From: an uncultured Oscillibacter sp. | Lineage (GTDB): Bacteria; Bacillota; Clostridia; Oscillospirales; Oscillospiraceae | NCBI GenBank assembly: GCA_910587705.1 | Contig: CAJUMX010000005.1 | Span: 120,773 to 184,772 of the forward strand | DNA: 64,000 bases | Direction of reading: 5' to 3' | Shown: in pieces, positions 15,631 to 24,004 of the stretch | How positions within the stretch are numbered: the stretch's first letter is position 1 | Layout: every line of letters begins with the position of its first letter | The notes under the pieces: model-generated | The model's input: only the letters and a program-made list of their open reading frames with translations | The model's database searches: none | What the model was told of the DNA's origin: nothing | Made by a program: the position numbers and the translations under genes

Positions 15631-18153
15631 ATGGAACAATACAACGTCACCGGCATGAGCTGCGCCGCCTGCTCCGCCCGGGTGGAAAAGGCCGTGGGCA
15701 AGGTGCCGGGGGTCACGGCCTGCTCCGTCAGCCTCCTGACCAACTCCATGGGCGTGGAGGGCGGCGCTTCCGCCGCCGAGATCATCGCCGCCGTGGAGAG
15801 CGCAGGCTACGGCGCGTCCCAAAAGGGCGCGGAAAAAGCCGCCGCCGGGCCCGCCGCCAATCCCGAGGAGGCTCTGGCGGACCATGAGACCCCGCTTTTG
15901 AAAAAGCGGCTGTGGTCCTCCCTGCTTTTCCTGGCGGTGCTCATGTACTTCTCCATGGGCCATATGATGTGGAATTGGCCCGTCCCCCATTTCCTCCATG
16001 GAAACCACATTGCCATGGGTTTGATCCAGCTCCTTCTGACGGTGGCCGTCATGGTCATCAACCAGAAATTCTTCATCAGCGGCTTCAAGAGCCTCTGGCA
16101 CCGGGCGCCCAACATGGACACCCTGGTGGCCCTGGGGGCCTCGGCGGCCTTTGTCTACAGCACCTATGCCCTCTTCGCCATGACGGACGCTCAAATTCGG
16201 GGAGACGCGGCGGCGGTGATGGACTACATGATGGAGTTCTACTTCGAGTCCGCCGCCATGATCCTAGCCCTCATCACCGTGGGCAAGATGTTGGAGGCCC
16301 GCTCCAAGGGGAAAACCACCGACGCGCTGAAAAGCCTCATGAAGCTGGCCCCCAAGACCGCCGTGCTGGAACGGGACGGGAACGAAATCACCGTCCCCAT
16401 CGAACAGGTCCAAAAGGACGACATCTTCCTGGTCCGCCCCGGCGAGAACATCCCGGTGGACGGCGTGGTGGTGGAGGGCTCCAGCGCCGTCAACGAGTCT
16501 GCCCTCACCGGAGAGAGCATCCCCGTGGACAAAGCCCCGGGGGACGGCGTGTCCGCCGCTACGGTGAACCAGTCCGGCTTCCTCAAGTGTCGGGCCACCC
16601 GGGTGGGAGAGGACACCACCCTCTCCCAGATCATCCAGATGGTCAGCGACGCGGCGGCTACTAAAGCGCCCATCGCCAAAATCGCCGACAGGGTTTCCGG
16701 CGTTTTCGTCCCGGCGGTCATCGGCATCGCTTTGGTGACCACCCTGGCATGGCTGCTGCTGGGGCAGACCATCGGCTTCGCCCTGGCAAGGGGCATCTCC
16801 GTGCTGGTGATCTCCTGCCCCTGCGCCCTGGGGCTAGCCACGCCGGTTGCCATCATGGTGGGTAACGGCATGGGAGCGAAAAACGGCATCCTCTTTAAAA
16901 CCGCCGCCTCTCTGGAGGCCGCGGGCAGAACCGAAATTGTGGCCTTGGACAAAACCGGCACCATCACCCAGGGAGAGCCCAAGGTAACGGACATTCTCCC
17001 GGTCCAAGGCCTTACGGAAGCGGAGCTTCTCCGGCTGGCCCGCGCCCTGGAGCAAAAGAGCGAGCACCCCTTGGCGAAGGCCATCTTGCAAAAAGCGGAG
17101 GAGGAGCAAATCCCGGCGGAGGAGGTCACAGACTTCCAGGCCCTACCGGGAAACGGCCTCACCGCCCGGCTGAACGGCGCGGCCCTCAGCGGCGGCAATC
17201 TCAGCTTTATCAGCACCCAGGCCACAGTTCCCCAGGACCTTCAGGCCAAGGCCGAGACCCTGGCGGGCCAGGGCAAGACCCCGCTGTTTTTCAGCCAAAA
17301 CGGGGCGCTGCTGGGCGTCATCGCCGTGGCGGACGTCATTAAGGAGGACAGTCCCCAGGCGGTGCGGGAGCTCCAAAACATGGGCATCCGAGTGGTGATG
17401 CTCACCGGCGACAACCAGCGCACTGCCCAGGCCATTGGAAAACAGGCCGGCGTGGACAAGGTCATCGCCGGGGTCCTGCCCGACGGCAAGGAGAGCGTTA
17501 TCCGCCGCCTCAAGGAACAAGGCCGGGTGGCCATGGTAGGAGACGGCATCAACGACGCCCCGGCCCTGACCCGGGCGGACACCGGCGTCGCCATCGGCGC
17601 GGGGGCGGACGTGGCCATCGACGCGGCGGACGTGGTGCTGATGAAAAGCCGCCTCCTGGACGTGCCCGCCGCCATCCGGCTCAGCCGGGCCACCCTGCGG
17701 AACATCCACGAAAACCTGTTCTGGGCTTTCTTCTACAACACCATCGGCATTCCTCTCGCGGCGGGGCTCTTCATCCCCTTCGGCCTGACACTGAACCCCA
17801 TGTTCGGCGCGGCAGCCATGAGCCTCTCCAGCTTCTGCGTGGTTTCCAACGCCCTGCGGCTGAACCTGTTCAACCTGCGGGACGCGAGAAAAGATAAACC
17901 CCTGAAATCCAAACATTCCAAACATTCCGAGGAGGTAACGACTATGGAAAAGACCATGAACATCGAGGGCATGATGTGCGCCCACTGCGAGGCCAGAGTC
18001 AAGAAGGCCCTGGAGGCCCTGCCGGAGGTCAGCGCCGCCAATGTCAGCCACGAGAGCGGCACGGCGGTGGTGACCCTCTCCGGAACCCTCACCGACGAGG
18101 CGTTGAAAAAGGCCGTGGAGGACCAGGATTACAAGGTGCTGGGCATCCAATAA
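15631..18153 (+). CDS. copA: Cu(I)-exporting P-type ATPase fused to a C-terminal CopZ-like domain
   Basis: An 840-residue P1B-type ATPase. Order: N-terminal heavy-metal domain with GMSCAACSARV (about 8-18); membrane spans from about residue 90; the transport motif SCPCALGLATP (about 394); phosphorylation motif DKTGTIT (about 437); MVGDGINDAPAL hinge; final membrane pair with NAL and MSLSS. After the normal CopA end (LNLRDARK, about 752) a Lys/His/Ser linker joins a second heavy-metal domain with GMMCAHCEARV (about 780). CopA pumps Cu(I) out of the cytoplasm. The linker codes a 9-base repeat (AAACATTCC twice) and an AGGAGG-ATG pair, so the last 69 residues may also be made alone. Confidence 0.95.
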   Translation: MEQYNVTGMSCAACSARVEKAVGKVPGVTACSVSLLTNSMGVEGGASAAEIIAAVESAGYGASQKGAEKAAAGPAANPEEALADHETPLLKKRLWSSLLFLAVLMYFSMGHMMWNWPVPHFLHGNHIAMGLIQLLLTVAVMVINQKFFISGFKSLWHRAPNMDTLVALGASAAFVYSTYALFAMTDAQIRGDAAAVMDYMMEFYFESAAMILALITVGKMLEARSKGKTTDALKSLMKLAPKTAVLERDGNEITVPIEQVQKDDIFLVRPGENIPVDGVVVEGSSAVNESALTGESIPVDKAPGDGVSAATVNQSGFLKCRATRVGEDTTLSQIIQMVSDAAATKAPIAKIADRVSGVFVPAVIGIALVTTLAWLLLGQTIGFALARGISVLVISCPCALGLATPVAIMVGNGMGAKNGILFKTAASLEAAGRTEIVALDKTGTITQGEPKVTDILPVQGLTEAELLRLARALEQKSEHPLAKAILQKAEEEQIPAEEVTDFQALPGNGLTARLNGAALSGGNLSFISTQATVPQDLQAKAETLAGQGKTPLFFSQNGALLGVIAVADVIKEDSPQAVRELQNMGIRVVMLTGDNQRTAQAIGKQAGVDKVIAGVLPDGKESVIRRLKEQGRVAMVGDGINDAPALTRADTGVAIGAGADVAIDAADVVLMKSRLLDVPAAIRLSRATLRNIHENLFWAFFYNTIGIPLAAGLFIPFGLTLNPMFGAAAMSLSSFCVVSNALRLNLFNLRDARKDKPLKSKHSKHSEEVTTMEKTMNIEGMMCAHCEARVKKALEALPEVSAANVSHESGTAVVTLSGTLTDEALKKAVEDQDYKVLGIQ
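17944..18153 (+). CDS. Internal in-frame start for a free CopZ-like copper chaperone
   Basis: Within copA, GAGGAGG at 17929-17935 sits eight bases before an in-frame ATG. Initiation there would give a 69-residue protein, MEKTMNIEGMMCAHCEAR onward, the size and motif (CxxC) of CopZ. Elsewhere copZ is a separate gene after copA; here the copA stop is missing so the chaperone frame is also fused. Whether both products exist cannot be read from sequence. Confidence 0.5.
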   Translation: MEKTMNIEGMMCAHCEARVKKALEALPEVSAANVSHESGTAVVTLSGTLTDEALKKAVEDQDYKVLGIQ

Positions 18154-18165
18154 GCCCTCAAGGCT

Positions 18166-18203
18166 AAAAAAGGTGGACCGCCGTCCGGCGGTCCACCTTT
18201 TTT
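18166..18203 (+). terminator. Terminator of the csoR-copA operon
   Basis: A long GC-rich stem AAGGTGGACCGCCG / CGGCGGTCCACCTT flanked by an A-run and a T-run (bidirectional form). It also lies at the end of the minus-strand gene 18212-18445. Confidence 0.93.
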
Positions 18204-18211
18204 GTATACTT

Positions 18212-18445
18212 TTAGAACGTAAATTTTTCGTCTTTGTCCCGCCGGGCGGCTTCTTTCCCGGCCAGCTTATCCGACAGTCCGGCCCGTTTGAGCTCCTCCA
18301 CATCCTGCTTGCAGGCCTTGGCCTGGGCTTTGCGGAATTCCTCCATGAAGCCCGACAAAAGAGCCTGATGTCCCATTCCAGTATAGGAAGGAGCGCGAGG
18401 GGCTCTCGGCCCTTCACAGCCAAAGGCGTTTGCCGCTGAAATCAT
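18212..18445 (-). CDS. Unknown 77-residue protein, shares start with the upstream gene
   Basis: No family is recognised. The protein is small, Ala/Lys/Glu-rich and probably helical in its C-terminal half (FMEEFRKAQAKACKQ). It begins MISAANA, and the first 12 bases, ATGATTTCAGCG, are identical to those of the upstream gene; both are preceded by a similar CGGG...AACCAA...GAA leader segment. AAAGGGAGG precedes the ATG. It lies 35 bases after the 190-residue gene, so the two form an operon ending at the shared terminator. Confidence 0.6.
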   Translation of the reverse strand: MISAANAFGCEGPRAPRAPSYTGMGHQALLSGFMEEFRKAQAKACKQDVEELKRAGLSDKLAGKEAARRDKDEKFTF

Positions 18446-18480
18446 CGTCCAGCCTCCCTTTCGATTGGTTTGAAAGCCCG

Positions 18481-19053
18481 TTAGGCGATCGCGTCCAGAA
18501 CATCCCGAATCTTCCCAAACAGGATGGTCTCCGGTCCCTTCTCCCAGGAGCCGGCCTTTTCGCTCCAGCTCATGATACCGGCCATGTATTTCGACCAGTC
18601 GGCAACATTGCCTCTGCTGGAGGAGAAGAACGGTGTATAGCCCATCGGATTTCCCTGGGCCGGGACTATACTTGCCCCGGTTCTCACATGGCTGAGGGGC
18701 GTCAGATCCAGGCCACAGCCCTTGACGCCGTAGCCCACGTAATCCTTGTCCGCCTCGTCCAGGACGCCGAACTCGCAGAGCTTGTCGACGAACGCCTGAT
18801 ACTCCAGCCGGGACATGTTTTCGGGGTCAAAGTTCTCCGACAGGTACTTCTTCTGCTCCTCGGTGAGCTCTGCCTTTGTCCCGCTGTCTTTCAGCCTGTC
18901 CGCCAGGCTCTCGGCAGCCTCCTTCTGCTGCTGCCTCAAGACCTCATGGACCAGGTCCGAGTACTCCGTTTTGACGAAGCCATACGGGCCCCTCACCTCA
19001 AACCATTCGGGCCGGAAGCCTTGCGTTCTTTGTGTGCTTGTCGCTGAAATCAT
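18481..19053 (-). CDS. Unknown 190-residue protein, first gene of a two-gene operon
   Basis: Begins MISATSTQRTQGF; no signal peptide or membrane span. The middle has a charged helical part (LRQQQKEAAESLADRL, then LTEEQKKYLSENFDPENM) and LEYQAFVDKLCEFGVLDEADKDYVGYG; the C-terminal half is Gly/Ser-rich. I do not recognise a family; the pattern resembles small helical proteins that occur as paralogous sets in gut Clostridia, but that is an impression only. GGAGG lies before the ATG, behind three imperfect ~30 bp leader repeats. The shared MISA start with the next gene suggests a common leader or partner. Confidence 0.6.
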   Translation of the reverse strand: MISATSTQRTQGFRPEWFEVRGPYGFVKTEYSDLVHEVLRQQQKEAAESLADRLKDSGTKAELTEEQKKYLSENFDPENMSRLEYQAFVDKLCEFGVLDEADKDYVGYGVKGCGLDLTPLSHVRTGASIVPAQGNPMGYTPFFSSSRGNVADWSKYMAGIMSWSEKAGSWEKGPETILFGKIRDVLDAIA

Positions 19054-19069
19054 GGTCTTTCCTCCACTT

Positions 19070-19160
19070 CACAAATTCAGTTGGTTTCGAGCGTCCCGTC
19101 CTTGAATCCGTTCAATGGAAGCGCCCGGTCTTGATTCCCTTCATTTGGAATGTCGACCGG
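19070..19160 (-). repeat. Three imperfect ~30 bp repeats in the 5' leader of the 190-residue gene
   Basis: Read on the minus strand, units 19160-19131, 19130-19101 and 19100-19070 share a frame of the type GACCGGGCGCTTCC then a TTGAA/ATGAA-like part and GAATTCAA/GGATTCAA. A fourth, shorter copy (18458-18480) precedes the next gene. They contain several GGA trinucleotides. Upstream, 19161-19258 is AT-rich with a TATAAT at 19195-19200 that reads on both strands. Confidence 0.55.
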
Positions 19161-19258
19161 TTTTCGGAAAAAATAAGTATCTTAGAGAGAAAATTATAAT
19201 GAAATTTTTTCATCGCTAGAGTGGAATCCTCTGCCGCCCGGCAGGGGGGGCCCTCTTC

Positions 19259-20032
19259 TTAGATTCCTGCGGCCCGGTCCGCCTCGATCTGGAGCTTCAG
19301 GGCCTCCACCGCCACCCGGACGGAGGTGCTGGTGTCCTCGCTCATCTTCTGGTCCAGGCCCGCAGCTTCCCGCTCCTGGTTCCAGACCACGTGGAAGCAG
19401 CTTCCGCAGCGGCAGCCCAGGGCGGAGGCCACCACAAACAGGGCCGCGCTCTCCATCTCGCTGGCCTTCACCCCCAGGCGCTTCCAGCTCTCCCACTTCT
19501 GCTGGAGCTCATAGTACACCGGGGAGGCGGCGGGGTCGTGCTGGCCGTAGAAGCTGTCCTTGCACTGGACGATGCCGGTATGCAGGGGGTAGCCCAGGGC
19601 CTTAGTGGCCCGGACCAGGCAATCCACAATGCCGAAGTCCGCCACGGCGGGGAACTCCAGGGGGGCGTATTCCAGGCTGGTGTGCTCGAAGCGGACAGCG
19701 CCGGTGGCCACCACGATGTCCCCGGACTGGACGTTTACGTCGATGCCGCCGCAGGTCCCCGTGCGGATGAAGGTATCCGCGCCGCACTTGTGGAGCTCCT
19801 CCATGGCGATGGAGGCGGAGGGCCCGCCAATGCCGGTGGAGCAGGCCGTCACCTTCTCCCCCAGGAGGGTGCCGGTCCAGACGTTGTACTCCCGGTTATA
19901 GGCCACCTGCTTCGCGTCGTCAAAGTACGCGGCGATGGCGGGGACCCGGCCGGGATCGCCGGGGAGAATGCAGTAGCGGCCGATGTCCTCGGCGGTGCAG
20001 GCAATGTGAAACTGTTTTTCCAATTTTTGCAT
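19259..20032 (-). CDS. Nucleoside phosphorylase (uridine phosphorylase type)
   Basis: A 257-residue member of the PNP/UDP family that splits a nucleoside with phosphate into base and ribose-1-phosphate. GDPGRV near residue 23 and TGIGGPSASIAMEEL bind phosphate and form the core, FIRTGTCGGI follows, and ASEMESAALFVVA is the ribose-binding Glu-Met-Glu region. It lacks the short size of MTA/SAH nucleosidases and is closest in layout to Udp. I chose the second of two adjacent ATGs (GAGGTGG five bases before it); a longer frame upstream overlaps the promoter. Monocistronic with its own promoter. Confidence 0.9.
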   Translation of the reverse strand: MQKLEKQFHIACTAEDIGRYCILPGDPGRVPAIAAYFDDAKQVAYNREYNVWTGTLLGEKVTACSTGIGGPSASIAMEELHKCGADTFIRTGTCGGIDVNVQSGDIVVATGAVRFEHTSLEYAPLEFPAVADFGIVDCLVRATKALGYPLHTGIVQCKDSFYGQHDPAASPVYYELQQKWESWKRLGVKASEMESAALFVVASALGCRCGSCFHVVWNQEREAAGLDQKMSEDTSTSVRVAVEALKLQIEADRAAGI

Positions 20033-20064
20033 CATAACCACCTCTATTGTGATATTGTAGAAAC

Positions 20065-20093
20065 AGTATAGCAAATTTTGGTTGACCTTGCAA
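20065..20093 (-). promoter_or_regulatory. Sigma-A promoter for the nucleoside phosphorylase
   Basis: On the minus strand TTGCAA, 17 bp, TATACT (20070-20065), about 33 bases before the start codon. Confidence 0.82.
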
Positions 20094-20101
20094 CAACTTG
20101 A

Positions 20102-20144
20102 CGGGGAAATTTTTGAAGGGCCCGCCTGCTTCCGGCGGACCCTT
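20102..20144 (-). terminator. Probable terminator after mutS2
   Basis: Stem AAGGGTCCGCC / GGCGGGCCCTT (one mismatch, 7-base loop) directly after the mutS2 stop; the tail CAAAAATTT is a weak T-run. Confidence 0.6.
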
Positions 20145-20149
20145 CCCGT

Positions 20150-22537
20150 TTATTTCATCGTTACCACCGTAACCCCGGTCTCTCCCTCGCCGTAAACCCC
20201 CAGGCGGAAGCCTTTCACCGCCTTGCTCCGGCGGAGGATGTCGTGAACCGCCTTGCGGAGGGCTCCGGTGCCCTTGCCGTGGATGATGGTGACGGTTTCC
20301 AGCTTGCCCATGACGGCGGCGGACAAAAAGCCCTCCACCACGCTCTCCGCCTCCAGGGTCTCCATCCCCCGGATGTCCAGCTCCCGGCTGGCGGCGGTAC
20401 GAAGAGGCCGGGTCCCGCTGGAATGGACGGGGGTTTTCGGCTTCCGGGCGGCGCGCTCGTCGTCCTCGATTAACCGGACCTCCTCCGCCTTGGCCTTCAT
20501 TTTCAGCACCCCCGCCTTCAATTGCAGGGTGCCATCCTTCCCCACGGAGATGACCTCGGCGGGCTGGCGCACGCCGGGGAATTCCACCAGGTCCCCCTTT
20601 TGGATGGGGCGGCTGGGCTTGGGGATGGGCTCGGGACGGTCCTTCTCTAAGCGGAGGCGGTCCTCCGCCTGGTGGAGCCCCGCCCGGATGGCGGCCTGGG
20701 CGTCGTTGATGTTCTGGGCGGAATCCGCCGCGGCCTGCCGCCGCCGGAGCTCCGCCAATTCGTTAAAGGTCTGGTCCGCTGCGGCCTTGGCGTCCCGGAG
20801 GATGCGCTTGGCCTCCGCCTCGCCCCGGCTCCGGGCGTTTTCCTTGGCCCGCTCCATCTGCTCCCGGAACTCCCGGGCCTTGCGGGCGTCCTCCTCCCGC
20901 TGGCGGAAAAGGCGGTCCGACTCCAGGTCCCGTTTTTCCAGGGCCTGGCGCTTAGCTTCCAGCTGGGTCAGTACGTCCTCGAACCGGACGCTGTCCCCGC
21001 TCATCTGGGTCTGGGCCGCTTCGATGACCTCCTCGGGAAGCCCCAGCCGCCGGGAGATGGCGAAGGCGTTGGACTTGCCGGGGATGCCGATGAGGAGCCG
21101 GTAGGTGGGGCTCAAGGTCTCCACGTTGAACTCGCAGGAGGCGTTCTCCACCCCGGCGGTGGTCATGGCAAAGGTTTTCAGCTCCGCGTAGTGGGTGGTG
21201 GCGGCGATTTTCGCCCCGGTGGAGCGGACGTGCTGAATGACGGCGATGGCCAGGGCCGCGCCCTCCACCGGGTCCGTGCCCGCTCCCAGCTCGTCGAAGA
21301 GGATGAGGCTTTTTCCGTCCGCCTCCTTTAGAATCCCCACGATGTTGGTCATGTGGGCGGAGAAGGTGGACAGGCTCTGCTCGATGCTCTGCTCGTCGCC
21401 GATATCCGCCAACACCCGCTCGTAGACCGCCACGGCGCTCCGCTCCGCCGCCGGAATGTGGAGACCGCACTGGGTCATCAGGGTCAGCAGACCCAGGGTT
21501 TTCAGGGAGACAGTCTTGCCGCCGGTATTGGGGCCGGTGATGACCAGGGTGTCAAAGGCCTCCCCCAGCTCCAAATCGATGGGCACCGCCGTCTTGGGGT
21601 CCAGCAGGGGGTGCCGGGCCTTGCGGAGGCAGACGGCCCCGTCCCGCCGGACCTCCGGCCGCACGCCGTCCATCTGATAGCTGAGCTCTCCCCGGGCGAA
21701 GATCAGGTCCAGGTGGACCAGGGCGTCATAATCCCACTGGATATCCTCCCGGTGGGCGGCGGCCTCGGCGGAGAGCTCTGCCAGGATACGCTCAATCTCC
21801 TTTTGCTCCTTGGCCTCCAGCTCCACGTACTCGTTGTTGGCCTGGACCACCCCCATGGGCTCCACAAACACCGTGGCCCCGGAGGAGGAGATGTCGTGGA
21901 CCAATCCCGGGAGGTTCCCCTTCTGCTCCGCCTTCACAGGCACCACAAAGCGTCCGTCCCGCTGGGTGATGATGGTCTCTTGCAGCACCTTGGCGTAGCT
22001 GGGGGAGGAGATGATCCTCTGAAGAATCTGGCGGCTCTTGGCCTGGGCGGCCCGCATGTGGCGGCGGATATCCGCCAGCTCCGGGGAAGCCGCGTCGGCG
22101 ATGGTGTCCTCGTCGGGGATGCAGCGCTTGATCTTGTCCTCCAGGAAGTGGTTGCCGTGGAGGGAGAGAAACAGGTGGTCGATGGCGGTTTTTTCCGCCG
22201 CGTCGTCATTGAAGTACTCCTTGGCCCGCCGGGCGGCGGTGAGCAGGTCCGCGATGCGCAGCAGCTCCCGGGTGTTCAGACTGCCCCCCCGGTCCGCCCG
22301 GTCCAGGGCCTCTCCCACCGGCTTCACACCGGAGAAGGAGGGGGCCCCCCGCTGGCCGATCATCCACCGGGCAGCGTCGGTCTGGTCCAGGAGGCGCAGG
22401 ACCTCCTCCGCTTCCGTCTCCGGAGAGACCCGGAGGGCCCGCTCCTTGGCCTCGGCGCTGACGGCTGCGTTAGACAGCAATTGCAGCACTCGGGGCAGCT
22501 CCAGGGTGCGGAGGGATTTTTCAAATAGCTCGCTCAT
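20150..22537 (-). CDS. mutS2: MutS2 family ATPase/endonuclease
   Basis: A 795-residue protein with the MutS-type core/lever helices, an ABC-like ATPase (Walker A ITGPNTGGKTVSLKTLG, about 332-348; Walker B LILFDELGAGTDP), a long coiled-coil clamp and a C-terminal Smr nuclease domain (LDIRGMETLEAE...IIHGKGTGALR). The family acts on recombination intermediates and rescues collided ribosomes in Bacillus; which role applies here is not visible. AGGAGG lies seven bases before ATG 22537; six further in-frame codons upstream lack a site. It ends the era-to-mutS2 gene row. Confidence 0.95.
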   Translation of the reverse strand: MSELFEKSLRTLELPRVLQLLSNAAVSAEAKERALRVSPETEAEEVLRLLDQTDAARWMIGQRGAPSFSGVKPVGEALDRADRGGSLNTRELLRIADLLTAARRAKEYFNDDAAEKTAIDHLFLSLHGNHFLEDKIKRCIPDEDTIADAASPELADIRRHMRAAQAKSRQILQRIISSPSYAKVLQETIITQRDGRFVVPVKAEQKGNLPGLVHDISSSGATVFVEPMGVVQANNEYVELEAKEQKEIERILAELSAEAAAHREDIQWDYDALVHLDLIFARGELSYQMDGVRPEVRRDGAVCLRKARHPLLDPKTAVPIDLELGEAFDTLVITGPNTGGKTVSLKTLGLLTLMTQCGLHIPAAERSAVAVYERVLADIGDEQSIEQSLSTFSAHMTNIVGILKEADGKSLILFDELGAGTDPVEGAALAIAVIQHVRSTGAKIAATTHYAELKTFAMTTAGVENASCEFNVETLSPTYRLLIGIPGKSNAFAISRRLGLPEEVIEAAQTQMSGDSVRFEDVLTQLEAKRQALEKRDLESDRLFRQREEDARKAREFREQMERAKENARSRGEAEAKRILRDAKAAADQTFNELAELRRRQAAADSAQNINDAQAAIRAGLHQAEDRLRLEKDRPEPIPKPSRPIQKGDLVEFPGVRQPAEVISVGKDGTLQLKAGVLKMKAKAEEVRLIEDDERAARKPKTPVHSSGTRPLRTAASRELDIRGMETLEAESVVEGFLSAAVMGKLETVTIIHGKGTGALRKAVHDILRRSKAVKGFRLGVYGEGETGVTVVTMK

Positions 22538-22607
22538 AGAAATTCCTCCTGTCAAGGGAATCCGCTTTCGCTCCCTTCCGGCGCAAAGGGGCCGGAAGGA
22601 ATCCGTC

Positions 22608-23354
22608 TCATATCATGCTTTTGTAAAAGTCCAGCGTTCCAAAGCCCCGCTCCAGCTGGGCGTAGAGGAAGGCTTCCGCCGCCGCCGTCAGGCGGCCCAG
22701 GGGCCCCTCCCCCAGCCGGAAGGCATACAGCCGCTTGGGGTCCCCATAGACAATATGCCGCAGAGCCGCCAGAGAATCCCGGCAAAGAAGCCGCCCGCCG
22801 CCCCCGCCGCAGTCCCGGCAGCGGAGCACCCCCTGGACCGTGTCCAGCACCGGCTCCGCCGGGTCCTCCTTCCCGCAGAGGGCACAGGCGTCCGCCAGGG
22901 GCTCATAGCCCGCCAGGCAGAGAAGCCGCAGCTCGAAGGCGGGCTTTACCAGGGCGGGGGGCTTGCGTAAAGTAGAAAGGGCATACAGCCCGTTGAGGAG
23001 GTGCCGCAGCAGCTCCGGGGCGGGCACGTCCTCCGGGCAGACGGCCTCCGTCAGCTCCGCCATGTAGCAGCCCAGGGCCAGGGCCGTCAAATCTCCCCGG
23101 AGGCCGGGGAACAAATCCAGGGTGGACGCGTCGCTGGCGTAGTGCCAGTCCTTCCGCTGGTACAGGGTCCATTCGGCGTAGGCCAGGGGCTGGGCGGCGG
23201 CGGCAAACTTGCAGTTTTTCCGCCGGGCTCCCCGGGCGATGACCCCGATTTTCCCCGCCTCCCAGGTCAGGAGGGTCAGGATTTTATCCGTCTCCTTGGT
23301 CTCCGTCTCCCGGAGGACCACGCCGCGGTCCACGGCATAGGGCGTTCCCGCCAC
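22608..23354 (-). CDS. recO: DNA repair protein RecO
   Basis: A 248-residue recombination mediator: N-terminal OB-fold (VDRGVVLRETETKETDKI, ... GARRKNCKFAAAAQPLA), helical middle and a zinc knuckle formed by CALC near 172 and CRDC near 193. RecO loads RecA with RecF/RecR. It follows yqzL in the usual Firmicute order, though gene order relative to era is interrupted by an oxidase-like gene. A weak hairpin (about 22575-22598) lies between it and mutS2. Confidence 0.93.
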   Translation of the reverse strand: MAGTPYAVDRGVVLRETETKETDKILTLLTWEAGKIGVIARGARRKNCKFAAAAQPLAYAEWTLYQRKDWHYASDASTLDLFPGLRGDLTALALGCYMAELTEAVCPEDVPAPELLRHLLNGLYALSTLRKPPALVKPAFELRLLCLAGYEPLADACALCGKEDPAEPVLDTVQGVLRCRDCGGGGGRLLCRDSLAALRHIVYGDPKRLYAFRLGEGPLGRLTAAAEAFLYAQLERGFGTLDFYKSMI

Positions 23355-23398
23355 GGCGGCCTCCCTCCTTTATGTACGGAGAGGAATCATCTCTCCGT

Positions 23399-23512
23399 TT
23401 ATGACAAAAAGTTATCGGTTTCGCCCTCCGCCGACCGATAGAGCATATAGGCCAGGGGCTCGCCGGTGAGGCAGAACAGCTCCCAGAGGGGCGCGGGTTC
23501 CATGTTGCGCAC
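23399..23512 (-). CDS. yqzL: YqzL-like small protein
   Basis: A 37-residue protein with PLWELFCLTGEPLAYMLYR, matching the W-x-x-F-x-x-TG-x-x-x-AYLLY pattern of YqzL, a small protein of unknown function found between era and recO in Firmicutes. AAAAGGAGG eight bases before GTG 23512 decides the start; the frame stays open to a TTG at 23581 that overlaps the previous stop, a less likely start. Confidence 0.7.
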   Translation of the reverse strand: MRNMEPAPLWELFCLTGEPLAYMLYRSAEGETDNFLS

Positions 23513-23577
23513 GTCGCAGACCTCCTTTTGGGAATAGTCTGCGATTGCTGTCGAAAAGGATACGTGGAAAGTTCCGG

Positions 23578-24000
23578 TCAATCTGGAATTGAAAAATCCT
23601 CGCTTTTGAAGTTGCGGTAATACCGGCCCCTATCCGCCGTGAATTTCAGCACGCAATAGTCCGGGTCCGTGACACCTCGCGAGTAATACATGGTGTCTCC
23701 ACGCCGCCAGAGGCGTTCTTTGCTCTCCGGGTCCTCCAGCACCTCCACGGTGCCGGAGAGGCTGACGCCCCGGAAAAAGAGTCGGTCCACAAAATAGATG
23801 CTCCCCTTGGGGTTTCTCCGGAAGGCCGCTACCTTCTGCGAGGAGGTATTCGTGCTGAACCAGAACACCCGGATGCCCTCCCGCTCCCGGGGCGCCAGCA
23901 TGGCGCGGGTGGTGGGGAAGCCCCGGCTGTCGATATAGCTGAGATAGACGACCTTGGCCTTGTCGGCCATGCCGCCCACGGTTTTTTCCGGGTCCCGCAT
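23578..24000 (-). CDS. Pyridoxamine 5'-phosphate oxidase-like flavin-binding protein
   Basis: A 140-residue split-barrel protein of the PNPOx-like/general stress protein 26 type: VVYLSYIDSRGFPTTRAML (strand and first flavin contacts), FWFSTNTSSQKVAAFRRNP (phosphate-binding Ser/Lys region) and SIYFVD. Relatives bind FMN or F420 and are often oxidoreductases of unknown substrate. It starts four bases after the era stop, breaking the usual era-yqzL-recO order. Confidence 0.85.
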   Translation of the reverse strand: MRDPEKTVGGMADKAKVVYLSYIDSRGFPTTRAMLAPREREGIRVFWFSTNTSSQKVAAFRRNPKGSIYFVDRLFFRGVSLSGTVEVLEDPESKERLWRRGDTMYYSRGVTDPDYCVLKFTADRGRYYRNFKSEDFSIPD

Positions 24001-24004
24001 CGCC

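Noticed and set aside
23399..23581. 60-codon version of the yqzL-like gene from TTG 23581
   Set aside because: The extra N terminus has no YqzL character and the GTG at 23512 has a strong AAAAGGAGG site.
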